DNA from: Aporrectodea caliginosa
Taxonomy: Eukaryota > Annelida > Clitellata > Crassiclitellata > Lumbricidae
NCBI GenBank assembly: GCA_020284085.1
Contig: JACEVL010001161.1
Location: forward strand, 6,045,930-6,109,929
Direction: 5' to 3'
DNA length: 64,000 nucleotides
This document shows, in pieces, positions 19,391-30,099 of this stretch. The notes beneath the pieces were generated by a model. That model was given only the letters and a program-made list of their open reading frames with translations, made no database searches and was not told the origin of the DNA. The position numbers and the translations under genes were made by a program. The stretch's first letter is position 1. The number at the start of each line of letters is the position of its first letter.

Positions 19391-19548
19391 CGATCAATAA
19401 ATGTCACCCGATCAATAAATGTCACCCGATCAATAAATGTCACCCGATCAATAGTCACCCGATCAATAAATGTCACCCGATCAATAAATGTCATCCGATC
19501 AATAAATGTCACCCGATCAATAAATGTCACCAGATCAATGAATTTCAA
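19391..19548. repeat. 18-bp minisatellite, about 9 units
   Basis: Unit ATAAATGTCACCCGATCA, here with AATAAATG rather than AATGAATG. One unit is 4 bp-level truncated (ATCAATAGTCACCC). Because 18 is a multiple of 3, both strands stay open, giving spurious frames of about 90 codons. Confidence 0.95.
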
Positions 19549-19559
19549 CGTTAAGTAAA

Positions 19560-20394
19560 TGAAGTCGCTGGCACATGACACTCAACGCTGCGAGGGTTTC
19601 GTGCGCCTCATATACGACTGACTACATGACGACGTGATTTCGTGGCTACGTGATTGCGTGCACGTTAGAGTGTTTGAGATGGTCCCGGTAAATCAAAAAG
19701 ACGAACAAATCAAATCAAGAGTAATTTTTGGCAGCCACTTGTTGAAGAGCTTTTCCTTCTGCTACCGTTAGTCCTATATAGTTTGGTTGCACTTTTAGAA
19801 TCTAAGCGCGCAGAATGTCCACAATGACACAGGACTCATTGGCTGTATTATTAACATTTAAAGTTTTATGTTAACAGAACTGGTAACTAGTTTGGCATGG
19901 CCACAAGGCTCGTGATCTCCGCCTCTTGCTTTAAAGTATTTATGAATATTTTAGACGGCTTTTTATATATGACGCATAGCGCTTAACTTTGTAGGCGACA
20001 TGTTTGGAGATGTATATTATTTATAGCCCTTGGAAACTGAGGTGCGCTTGTGTTACTAGAACGTTCGCAGGGAAACTATCCGCGTTAATGCACATTCCTT
20101 ATTGCCTAGTCCTTATTAGAGGAATCGAACGCAACTCTGAATCATTGATGTTTAATTAAAAACGGCCTGGTTACATTCGTGTCTGCCATTACTATGAAGA
20201 TGTCAAGTACGTACTAGTTCGTTGTGAGTATGCTACGTAGTCAGACGATTTTAAACAAGTTGTAGTTTTTTTTATAAATTAACATCTGTATCAAGAGAAA
20301 TCCTGAAGAAATGTCCGGACGCTACGTCTTCTTCCACCTACAAGGGACTGTGTTGGATGTTTATTCTGAAAGTTGCTGGTTGGAGCAGGCTGAG
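19560..20394. other. Unassigned sequence
   Basis: No frame, repeat family or RNA signature recognised in about 830 bp. This is one of the few longer stretches with no obvious repeat module; a search against transcripts would be the best test. Confidence 0.45.
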
Positions 20395-20613
20395 AACAGG
20401 TGGTTCGTCATCAAATGCATTGAATCGAATTCGTGAACATCACTGGCTTCCTGTTCAATAGCACATTAAGCTTAACATTGTATGCCTGACCGTTAGGCTC
20501 AGAAACCAGCCTTCCATCACATTTTATTAGTCTATATCTACTGGAATTGTTTTTTCTTGAATTTGTACTGATTACTGTGATCTTATGGTATTTGATGCTT
20601 TGTCAATAAATGG

Positions 20614-20662
<49 letters not shown>
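20395..20662 (+). mobile_element. Decayed LINE 3' end with (CTTA)n tail
   Basis: NALNRIREHHWLPVQ (about 20,414-20,459) carries the HWLP motif of CR1/L2-group ORF2, then KLNIVCLTVRLRNQPS. The 3' UTR ends GTCAATAAATGG and about 12 copies of CTTA (20,614-20,662). Confidence 0.6.
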
Positions 20663-20663
<1 letters not shown>

Positions 20664-20869
20664 TTGCTAAGTCCATATCGCCCTCATAAACTGTTCGTTC
20701 CTATGATTTACTGGTTAAACTATAGGCCTGCTACGAGGTAGGTTACTCCGATGTAACTCATTCTCCCTAGGCTGCCTTTCTATCTTTCAGAATAAACTTC
20801 TGGGTATTTATCTGAGTACGGCCTGGTTTTATTGCGCCATCGATTGAGTCCCTGTGCATTAGACACTGG

Positions 20870-21440
20870 CTCTATAGAAGTTATAAATTGCAATGTCCAA
20901 CAGAGATACTCTAGCAAGATAGAACGAAGTGCAGACTATCTCATGTCCGACTGAAGTTGGTGTCTAAGGCAGAGACTGTTTAGAAAACATTGATAAGACT
21001 TTTGATGAGACTCTCTTGAAGTGGCGCTATATAAATCATTACAGGCAGTACAAAATTTTAATGGCTGACGTCGGCACTGGGCACAACCACCCACATTCCC
21101 TTTCCATATTTGTTTGACCCATTCTTTTCCATTTTAACGAACTTTTGTAATTTACGGTCCATCGTGTACGCCTATCAGTTGATTAAACGTATGTTTCCAA
21201 TAATTAATAATAATTACAGTACAATTTATTATAAAACACGCTGTTGTTTTCGAACTCTAATTGCACGATGCCAGACGGCAAATAACCTCTGACTTGCCGC
21301 CATTTCGACGCATTATTTATGTGTGGGCCCATTACATAATGTTTGAAAGTAGCTGGTCCAGCTAAATGGAACTCTTTACCAGAACCAATCTGAAGATCCT
21401 CTTCGATCAATATCTTTCAATATAAACGTAAAGCACATTA
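20870..21440. repeat. Dispersed repeat paired with 8837-9395
   Basis: Same order of blocks as the 8.8-kb copy, but without the R1 insertion, so it supplies the empty site. It includes a LINE-type GGCGCTATATAAAT at about 21,024. Confidence 0.65.
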
Positions 21441-21724
21441 TTTTCTTTAAGTGCTTTGACTAGTCACTATACCTTGTAACGCGTCCTATGAGTAAGACAA
21501 TGTTTAATAAGGCACGTTATAAATGCAAATTGCATTGTATTGTTTTGTCACTGGTGTCTCTGCTAGTTTTCTCAGCACCGTTTTGCTTATTGATTGCATT
21601 CCAGACCCCATGACATTTAAGAATATTCGGTCTGGAGTATATATAGCGCCTATCAATCAATAGTTTGCTTTCGACGGCAAGCTATATTAAATTTTCAACA
21701 TCTTTCTCTGTTTCTAATATGACT

Positions 21725-22120
21725 AACGATTGAGCGAAACTCATTATTCTTATAACGTCTAATGAAACCTTTTTAAAGGTGTCGAAGTACAAGTTGACTT
21801 CTGTATCGAATTGTAGTTGTTATTTTCATTGTTCAACCACATTTTTGGCTGATAGGGTAGATAACATTATTCCCTACCTATTCCATTTGCCTTTTTCATT
21901 GTACTAAGGATCGGATCCAACAGTAACTGTTCAAGTACATTTTAAATGGCATCAAAGGCCGATCACCGCGACTTACACCGAAAATCTGGTAATTGATTAA
22001 GTTAAGGTATACGAACTGCTTGGTTAGTTGATGTTTAACGTCACTCTGTCATAAGAAAGATTATTCCCATTGTCATCCTGCTTTAGCCAATAATTATGCA
22101 GACACTTTTAAATCGTTTAT
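21725..22120. repeat. Family E copy
   Basis: AAAGGTGTCGAAGTACAAG (21,775), AACATTATTCCCTACCTAT, AAATGGCATCAAAGGCCGAT, GTTAAGGTATACGAACTGCT, then the start of an R1. Confidence 0.55.
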
Positions 22121-22124
22121 TTTG

Positions 22125-22333
22125 TTGGGCGCGGTGGTGTAGGGGTATGTTCGGTGCCTTGCAGCCGGAGGGTTGCGGGTTCGAATCCACCTCAAGCCGC
22201 CGCGTAGGGACCCTGGGCAAGTCCTTCACTCGCAATTGCTCATGCGCTTCGGCGTGAAACTCCGATTCAGTGTCCGCGCTGTAGTCTGGAGCGCCTCTGA
22301 GTAGAAATTTTGAAGGGGCGCTATAGCAAGTGC
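22125..22333 (+). mobile_element. tRNA-derived SINE, type S1
   Basis: A box TGGTGTAGGGGTATG (about 22,135-22,149) and a perfect B box GGTTCGAATCC (22,178-22,188). The body has CCCTGGGCAAGTCCTTCAC, reminiscent of the MIR/CORE-SINE CTGGGCAAGT motif. The 3' end GGGGCGCTATAGCAAGTG resembles the CR1/L2-like LINE terminus, and a (CATA)n tail follows. It is probably mobilised by that LINE. Confidence 0.8.
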
Positions 22334-22512
22334 TCATACATACATACATACATACATACATACATACATACATACATACATACATACATACATACATACA
22401 TACATACATACATACATACATACATACATACATACATACATACATACATACATACATACATGAACACACATACATACATGTACATACATACATACATACA
22501 TACGTACATACA
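22334..22512. repeat. (CATA)n microsatellite
   Basis: About 180 bp, nearly pure to 22,461 and then interrupted by TGAACACA, TGTACA and CGTACA. It is the tail of the SINE just upstream. Open frames of HTYI or MYVC repeats are artefacts. Confidence 0.95.
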
Positions 22513-22549
22513 TTTCAAACGCTATTCAGTTGTAATTTGTTCAATTATA

Positions 22550-22626
22550 GAGCTGTAATATGCCAAAATAATTTTTTTTTTCGAAGGCAACGACTTTATC
22601 TCATAAGGTGTCGTTAAACTGAGGAT
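22550..22626 (+). mobile_element. R2 module
   Basis: GCTGTAATATGCCAAAATAA ... CATAAGGTGTCGTTAAACTG and a GGATCCAATCC-type tail. Variant of the unit at 11,289. Confidence 0.5.
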
Positions 22627-23692
22627 CCAATCCAATCGCTACCGCAAACCGGGGACTGGCACTCCTGTCTACAAGAAGAGACGATGTTAGCTATATAACA
22701 ATCGGTGGATTTTATCTGTAGACACCTTAAATAACCAGGACTGTAGGCCGCCATGCTCAGGTCTTGGAATACTGTTTTCGGTCCATCCCAATTTCAACTT
22801 TTTATCACAAAAAATGGACGAAGAGACCGATTTTAACCCTAGGGCTACCAAGCTTTTTTGTAACACTGGCTACCAAAAGGGGGTGGTTACCACCCCCCTT
22901 GGATTTCGTGTTTGGTTTCACATATCATAACTTGTAATATAACAATGGATTCAGCATTCATTTCTGCACAGAATGGTATATTTAGTTGTACATTATGTGA
23001 ATGCACCTCGAAATTACATCACTTATTAACAATGGAACCCATTAATTAGCAATATTTTATATTATTGCGTACATTTTGTACTTTTTGGATAAACAAATAT
23101 AAGATTGTGTGTGTTTTGAAACTAATCTATGTATAAAAGATACACACAATCATCCCTACACATGTTTATACAGTAGGCCTATAAATGTACATCCATACAT
23201 ATATATCCATACATATATATATATCGGTTTACGTTCTAATGCTGTATTCAGCCATTTTCACACATATTACGCGTATTATTATTTATTTTGATCACTTCCG
23301 GTATTCAAAAGACAAAGATGTAATTATGCAAATGAAGCCCTTCATTCCCTCTAAAGAATGGTATCTTTGTGTCTCTTCCAGGAAGACAAATGAATACGCT
23401 ACAGACAAAAAACTAAGATGGGAGTGCTTCCATTCAGCCATTTTTCACGCATATTACCCGTATTATTATTTATTTTGAACACTTCCGGTTGTCTCAGGTC
23501 AACTCAGTGACCATAGAAATGTAGCCCCTCATTCCCTCTATAGAATGGTAAAATTTTTGTCTCTTAATATTAAATGACCGATAAGATATAGTCGAAAATC
23601 TAGGGGTGGTGGTATGCACCCCCTTGGTACCTCTGGTATATTGGGTATACCTTTTGAACGGTGTGAGATATCATTTTTTTAAGGATCCTGAG

Positions 23693-23822
23693 TGGCTGAG
23701 TGGGTTGGTAGCCTGCTCGTCACGTCGGCGCCCCGGGTTCGCTTCCCGGTCGGGTCGGTTTATCAGAGATTAATTTCTCGGATCTTTACTGCGGGTGGCT
23801 CGGTCGCATTATAAACGTGGAG
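23693..23822 (+). mobile_element. tRNA-derived SINE, type S2
   Basis: Head GATCCTGAGTGGCTGAGTGG gives a Leu/Ser-like A box. GGTTCGCTTCC (23,736-23,746) is a B box with one mismatch. The body contains AGATTAATTTCTCGGATC and GGTGGCTCGGTCGC and ends in CGTGGAGTAC with ACAAT-type tail. Related copies: 47,111-47,252 (-) and a head-only piece at 44,652-44,697. Confidence 0.75.
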
Positions 23823-23860
23823 TACAATACAACACACAATACAACACATCACAATACAAC

Positions 23861-24118
23861 TGGGGCGCGGTGGTTTAGGGGTATGTTCGGTGCCTTGCAG
23901 CTGGAGGGTTGCGGGTTCGAATCCACCTCAAAGTCGCCGCGTAGGGACCCTGGGCAAGTCCTTCACTCGCAATTATTGCTCATGCGCTTCGGCGTGAAAC
24001 TCTGATTCAGCGTTCGCGCAGTAGTCGGGAGCGCCTCTGAATGGGAAATCTGGTAGGGGCGCTATAACAAGTGTTCAAATACAATACAATACAATACAAT
24101 ACAATACAATACAATACA
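23861..24118 (+). mobile_element. tRNA-derived SINE, type S1, with (ATACA)n tail
   Basis: Second copy of the 22,125 SINE. B box GGTTCGAATCC at 23,914-23,924, CCCTGGGCAAGTCCTTCAC body, GGGGCGCTATAACAAGTG end, then ACAAT repeats (24,078-24,118). It sits directly behind the S2 SINE inside the piggyBac-type element. Confidence 0.8.
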
Positions 24119-24260
24119 TTTTACCTCAAAACGTGTGTAAATGAACCCCCTACAGCTACCTAAAAGGACAAATTTTTATTCCATACGGAAAAAGTTTGAG
24201 ATGAAAAAAACCTAGGAGGGGGTGGCAACCACCCCCCCCCCTTGGTAGCCCGAGGGTTAA

Positions 24261-24640
24261 TTAACTGTTTTGTTCTGTTTGACTCGATTAGAGCTACATG
24301 TGGGGTGGGGGTGGGGAGGGGGAAATTTTGATACTAATTCAGGGTCATTCAGGTCATTTTAAGTTGAAAAACCTAAAATCTTGCAAAAATCAGGGATAAG
24401 TGGCCAGAACTCGCCCAGTAATTGTAAAATCTGCTAATTTTTTTTGTGTTTCTCGACTTGATAAGGGTCACCTGGGGTAAGAAACAAGGCTGTTAAACGT
24501 AAAACTATTCGAGGGTATTTTAAGGTCAAAAAGGTCAATTTAAGAAGAAAATCTTATGAATTAGCACTGTGGCTTAAATAGGAATATATATCTCGGTCAA
24601 ATACTGTTATATTTTGATTATTCATTTTACCTGCTTGCCG
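24261..24640. other. Unassigned, low complexity in part
   Basis: GGGGTGGGGGTGGGGAGGGG at about 24,302, then AT-rich sequence with AAGGTCAATTT/AAGGTCAAAA repeats. No gene seen. Confidence 0.4.
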
Positions 24641-25262
24641 AAAATGTAGTATGCTGTCCTGGTTATGTAATGGTCTATCATTTTTTCAACAGTTTAATGA
24701 CATACCTAAAAGCATCTAAAAGCAAAATGTTGTATCCTTAGTACATCTGTGGTCCTACTGAGGATCTACTCCTGTTTTGGTGCTACTTTAAGAACGAATA
24801 TAACAATTAAAAAGGTGTGTCAGGAATCGCTTTAGTTGGTTGTTAATTCGCGGATTTCGACTTAATCCAGAATTATAGCAATATCTTATGACAACAGTCA
24901 GTTGTCGTCGGTAGGAAAGATTTTTTTAAAGCGAAATAATGGTTGGTTAGTTTCTGTTCAACCACCCTGTGTCATAGTAAAGATGATTAGCGTCGCCCTG
25001 CTTCTTTATTAGCATTTAGACACCTTTATATAATTTTTTAAATTACTATATACCTGTAATTTTCTTTCAGTCGCCAAATCTCATTCCATCCTTGCTTACT
25101 TATTTGGTGTATAACGACACTGTGGCATAACAAAGACGATTAGTGCTAGTAGTACTCCTACTTTCTCCAGGCCTTGGATCGGATTGCCAGAATACGGGAA
25201 ATGCAGAATTAACCAGATGAAATGTATACAGTGTTTACTAAAGACGTTTTAAAGTATCAACG
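24641..25262. repeat. Family M and two R1 fragments
   Basis: Parallels 8100-8460 (TAACAATTAAAAAGGTGTGT, GGATTTCGACTTAATCC). R1 ends are seen at 24,957 (CAACCACCCTGTGTCATAG) and 25,103 (ATAACGACACTGTGGCATAA). A family-typical TTTAGACACCTTTATATAAT is at about 25,016. Confidence 0.45.
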
Positions 25263-25267
25263 TAAAC

Positions 25268-25269
<2 letters not shown>

Positions 25270-25363
<94 letters not shown>

Positions 25364-25405
25364 CCTCCTCCCTTCCTCCCTCTCTCCCCCTCTCTCTCTC
25401 TCTCT
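25270..25405. repeat. (CT)n microsatellite
   Basis: About 90 bp of pure CT (25,270-25,360), then an interrupted CCTCCCTCC part and CT again. It creates a false LSLSLS reading frame. Confidence 0.95.
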
Positions 25406-25489
25406 TTCTATTCACATGCTACATTTCTTTCTCGTCCTCGAGTTAAAGTTCCTGTTAAACGAACTTCTTTTATATTAATTTCAGTGTTC

Positions 25490-27000
25490 TAACTTAGTGA
25501 GTGAAAAGGTATAACAATTTGAACCGATTATTACAGAGTTTAAAGACATCTTTTGACAACAAAGGCCGTTGACGTCGACTTAAATTATTTTGAACAGTCC
25601 TCATCATTCGTATGGCATAATTCAGATTTGCGTCACAGTCCTCCGTTTTCCAGCATTTATACACCTTTAAATGGTACCTTTTAGACACTAATTTTGATCA
25701 TTAACCATATGCCAGAAAACTACTCTTGGTCGGCTGGTTTGTTGAGTTTAAACGCACTTTATCATAATAAGGATGACCATGGTCGCCCTCCTCATTTCCC
25801 CTGTCTTGAGTCTGGCACTGCCAGAGGACGCGCAGTGACGCACTTGACCGCTCTGCTAGTATCCTTATAGCGCAATAACCAAAATTTTAAAAGGTGCATA
25901 ATTATTTGGACGGTTTTTCACCGTTCTTTGGCATAATGCAACCAACTGAGATTTTACATAATAGTAAACGGATATATAGGTATGATCCAGGGTTTAACGA
26001 CAGCTTATGGCAACAACGGCCATTGATATCAATAGCAGTTATTTTGCTGACTTGTTAGCAGCTGCTGACGACGCTGTTTCATTACAAAGATAACTACCGT
26101 CACCCTCCTCCTTTAACCACACTTGGGACTGGCAATTCCTGAGTAAGAACGGGATCTAGTTGTATCATGTGGCATGATAAATTGTATTATAGAGTAGCGT
26201 ATATACAGTTAACAGGTGTTTAAGTAGATTCAGCTGACGTTTTTCTCTTGAAACTATCTTCGCTATGTGGAAGTCAGTAGTTATCATGTTAAGCATTATT
26301 TTTCCAGTGTTTAATACAGTGGCGGAGTTATCAATGTAAGACAATTAGTTTCTGATTGACGGAGGTTTGTGATAACATTACTTTGCTGTAATTGACGTAG
26401 AAGTCCAGGTCATTTGTTTACAGGCAGCGAAATTTCACAAACAAATTATGTCTGCAAGCGTTTTGTCCACACAAGCATGTCTGGCCTTTACAGGAAGTAG
26501 GAAATAGGCCTACTTTTAAAATATATGCAGTTCTCATCGTCTCCATAATTTGCTGATACATACACAGAAAAGATTGTATGATTGGTTACCAAGAGTTTAG
26601 CAAGGAGTATTTTCCAGCACATTTGAAGGCGATCACGATTTTTGACTAAATAGTTTTAGGAAGAAACTTTCTAAAGGTGTCTAAGTATTACACGATATAG
26701 CATTCGTAATGTAACAGCGTTAAACATCCTGTATTTTTCAGGGCCGTTTACTTCTGCCTTACCTTAATATGCACGAATGTTAGTATCTATTTACCTGTTG
26801 TAGAAATTAGTGTCTGTTTAACGACGCTAAGTCACAACATATATACATATATAATCTTCGTCTCCTTTATAGTATATTTAGCATTTAGACACCTTTAAAT
26901 CGTTTATGAGAAACGCTATATAAATGTAATTTCGTTAAACTGCTATTATTACTAAAACAATCAACGTTTTGCTGGCTAGTTGATGTTTAACGACAATATT
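25490..27000. repeat. Series of family F and R1 units
   Basis: F landmarks at 25,500-25,680 (CAAAGGCCGTTGACGTCGAC, GAACAGTCCTCATC) and 25,990-26,060. R1-type units at 25,738-25,845, 26,060-26,150 and 26,812-26,900. 26,215-26,470 parallels 30,660-30,880 and 41,945-42,170 (AGTCAGTAGTTATCAT...TTGTGATAACAT). No coding region. Confidence 0.5.
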
Positions 27001-27018
27001 TCACAAGAAAGATAATTA

Positions 27019-27110
27019 GTATTGTATTGTATTGTATTGTATTGATCATTTATAAAGCGCTTCTCATAGCATGAGCCTTTCAGAAGCGCTCCCAGTGCAA
27101 GGTACTGTTA
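27019..27110 (-). mobile_element. CR1/L2-like LINE 3' tail with (TTGTA)n
   Basis: (TATTG)n at 27,019-27,043, then ATCATTTATAAAGCGCTTCT and CAGAAGCGCTCCCAGTGC: the complement of the GAGCGC...GGCGCTTTATAAATG terminus of this LINE group. Similar tails at 32,733-32,830 and 54,916-54,962. Confidence 0.55.
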
Positions 27111-27456
27111 GTGTTAGTGTTGCCTTCCTCCCTAATCCAGGCCTGGGACTGGCACTACAAGAGTACGTGTAGTGGTGGAGGGTACCTCTGTTCAGATATT
27201 AATTAGGGCAAACATCATATTTAAGAGGTTAGTTATTATTTTGAACAATAATTCTAACCGTTCGTGTAGCATAATGCAGCCAATTGAGATTTATCCTAAC
27301 AGTTAACGAATAGATCTGAGACGTATGGAGCATCCTGACAATAAATTGGGACTGGCACTGATTAAACTACAAATTATTTGATTAATCTCCAAAATTTAAC
27401 TTCGATTAATCGACGTTAATTTGGTATAATATCTTACGTAAACCGGGAAAAGCTGT

Positions 27457-27660
27457 TTAAAATGTAGTCGCGGAATCGGGAACTGCTTTCTGAAGGTGAA
27501 CTGCCAGCGATATGTCTGAACCACGGCAAGCGAACTGCTTATTGCAATGAAAACAGTTTATTTTGCTGTCATCTTCGACTTTTCCATGAGCATTTGCATT
27601 AAATGGAAAATGATCGCTTAATTTTCCATTGAAACGTTTCACATTATCATTATTCACCAT
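27457..27660 (-). pseudogene. Possible BED-type zinc-finger remnant
   Basis: 67 codons. INCFHCNKQFACRGSDISLA then VHLQKAVPDS gives Cys36-x2-Cys39, 15 residues, then His55 followed by HLQK, resembling BED fingers at the N-terminus of hAT transposases (C-x2-C ... HL..KHP). The last ligand (the His of KHP) is missing. X2 (about 32,930-33,110) and X3 (51,010-51,120) carry frame-broken versions, so it is part of the repeat and not a unique gene. Assignment tentative. Confidence 0.35.
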
Positions 27661-29737
27661 ATTGTTTACTCCGGAAATTAAGACCTAAGCCTGGAGAAAC
27701 GAGGAGGGCTACGCTGATTATTTTTGCTATAACGCAATGTCATTAAACATCAACTTACCGACGTTACTAAAATGAATTTTAATAGATAGGCTACATTATC
27801 GATTGGACAAATTACTTATATATAGCTTCTTAAAGAACGATTTAAAGGTGTGTAAATGCTGGAGAAAGGAGGGTCGTGGAACTAATTATTATTGTTATGA
27901 CGCAGTATCGTTAAGCAGCAACTGCCTATCGGCGGATTTTCTAAACTCTGCCACCTTCTTCGTTGACTATGATATTAAGGGTATGGCCAGGTCGACCTCA
28001 TTAGAGCCATGGCAGCCACGAGAAGTCGGTCTCTAAACATTGGATACTATTACGACATTCTATGTTGTAAACATAGATAAAAAAGTTAGATGAGTTTGAT
28101 GTAAAGGACGATAGCGTTCAAAAATGTTGCCAAATATTCTGTGCTAATTACTGACTTGTTAATTTTGGCGTTAATTTAAAATTATAGGCTTTCGTTGAAA
28201 TCTAGATGGACACCTTTTAAACGTACACAGGCATTTCTATAATAATTATTGGTTTCACTGAAAAACTAATAAGTGATCCTTTCAGCAGCTGGTGCTAAGT
28301 ACTTGAAGTAATACAAGAGATCGTCGATTGAAAGTAACTTAAGTGCGAAAGGTGTTGAGAGCTAATATTTAAGCGCGATTGAAAGGAAGCCGTGGGTATG
28401 AAGTGTGAGCGACTTCATCTTTCTTACCCTCGGTATAATTATGATGTTCGGCGGCCAGTCTTTTCCTTTCAACGTCTCATCTACCCACCGACAGTTGTTT
28501 AGTTGCTGTTTAACGACACTGTGTCATAACAAACATAATTAGTATTGCCCTCCTCCTCCTTTCTTCAGGCTTGGGACTGGCACCATCAGAGTACGGCAGT
28601 TTAGGTGTTCAAGTTAGTCAGTTAGTTGCTGATAAACGACGCGATGTCATAGCAAAGATAATTAGTGTTGCCCTCTTCTTTTATCCAGGTTTGGGACGGA
28701 CACCAGCCGACTACGGCAGTTGTGGAGTTCAAGTTAGATAGTTACTCAGTTAGTTAGTTGCTGATAAACGACTCTATATTATAACAAAGATCATCAACAT
28801 CGCCCTACTGCTTTTTTCGACTTGGGACTGACAATCGAATACAAGAAGTAGCGATATTTTAGTGTACCCAATCATAGCATTGTTTTGTAGCACATTGAGC
28901 GGAATAGAAATATTCGAAACATTTTTCTGACCTGGTGGAAATTCTCTACGTCTTGGCTTCGAGACCAGCGTGATAACCACTAAATTATCATTGTAGCCTA
29001 ACTATTATTCAATTCGTTCAAATGCGTGCTACCAACTATAAGATAACCAATCATTCAGTTAACACTGACTTGGGTAGGGAGCAACTCTATAATATCTTTT
29101 CTTACAAATGTTCAATTACAATAATTACAATTAGCCATAATATATATCACGACAACAAAGGCGGTTGACGTCGATAGGAATTGTTTTGAAGAGTTATCAC
29201 CGTTCCATTAGCGTAACGCAACATTCGTTGGAAAACTTAGCCAGATTACTGACGATTTGTTGTTTTGGACTGTTTAACGACTAGCTGTATGGTAACAAAG
29301 ACCCTTAGCGTCGCCCTCCTCCTTTCTCCAGGCTTGGGACTGGCACTGAGACTGGCACAAAGCACGGAGGTGCAATGCACGAACGTTCAGTGGCGGAGGT
29401 AACTTTGCCCTTGCGTACTTGGTCACCGATCCTCGTTTCCGCTTGGCCAGGAGTCAGACCGGGCTGAACTCGTCGTCTCTGGCTGGCCAGATGTCAGGAT
29501 CGGCTGAAGCCCCCTCGCCACGTCAAGGCGTACGCATCGGATATCCACGCCGTCGAGTGAAACTTCTGAGGCAGTTGCTCGAAGGCGCTCCGAGGGGGTT
29601 ACCGACGATTGAACGAAAATTGCATTTATATTGTGTTTTGAAACGGGAATTTAAGGTGTCTAATAATTGGATACAGAAATAGAGCGACTTTGCTATGACA
29701 CCGCGCCGTTAAACATTAACTAATCAGCCAACCATTA

Positions 29738-30046
29738 TACTGCCCTGCCATGGCAAAAGGAAGCAAGTCCAGTTTAAGGTTAAATTGACATATCGGTATC
29801 ATTTTGGTTCAAGAAGCAAGTCCAACACAATCGTCTATATAAATAGTTATTATTGCATGTGGTTCTGGCGGAAAAGCAGAGGCAGAAAGAAGCATGTCCA
29901 AGTAGTACTGGAAAATTCCAAGACAAAGTCCAACTATCAACTGTTTGCGTAAATTCAGACCGATGGGTGATGCCTGAGTTGTTTTTCGCATTTTTCTCAG
30001 AATCTAAAATTTGTGACTTGCTTCCTTTTGCCATGGCAGTGCAGTA
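29738..30046. mobile_element. MITE with TA duplication (Tc1/mariner-like)
   Basis: 29,738-29,769 and 30,015-30,046 are inverted repeats, 31 of 32 positions alike (TACTGC..TGCCATGGC at the outer end), flanked by TA on both sides (29,736-29,737; 30,047-30,048). Subterminal motif AAGAAGC.(A)(A)GTCCAA recurs at 29,812 and 29,892. No transposase. X2 lacks it at the matching place (36,950) but carries a different insertion there. Confidence 0.8.
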
Positions 30047-30099
30047 TAGTGCTTCAGTGACTGAGTTGATTTGTGTCGTATTGTTCTAATACGAACATT

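Larger units (their letters stand above)
22847..24256. mobile_element. piggyBac-type non-autonomous element in TTAA, carrying two SINEs
   Basis: Flanked by TTAA at 22,843-22,846 and 24,257-24,260. Termini are inverted: CCCTAGGGCTACCAAG at the left, and CCCTCGGGCTACCAAG as the complement of the right end. Just inside each end is a dyad of the form GGGGGTGG..CCACCCCC. TTAA targets and CCC starts define piggyBac. The interior has a direct duplication (about 23,255-23,365 and 23,438-23,565, sharing CGTATTATTATTTATTTTGA) but no transposase. SINEs at 23,693 and 23,861 inserted later. Confidence 0.8.

Noticed and set aside
22125..22200. Functional tRNA gene
   Set aside because: A and B boxes are present, but the 3' half cannot close an acceptor stem, and identical heads precede SINE bodies at 23,861.
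22083..22617. HTYI and MYVC repeat proteins
   Set aside because: Direct translation of the (CATA)n microsatellite.
25222..25446. LSLSLS-rich open frame
   Set aside because: Translation of a (CT)n microsatellite.
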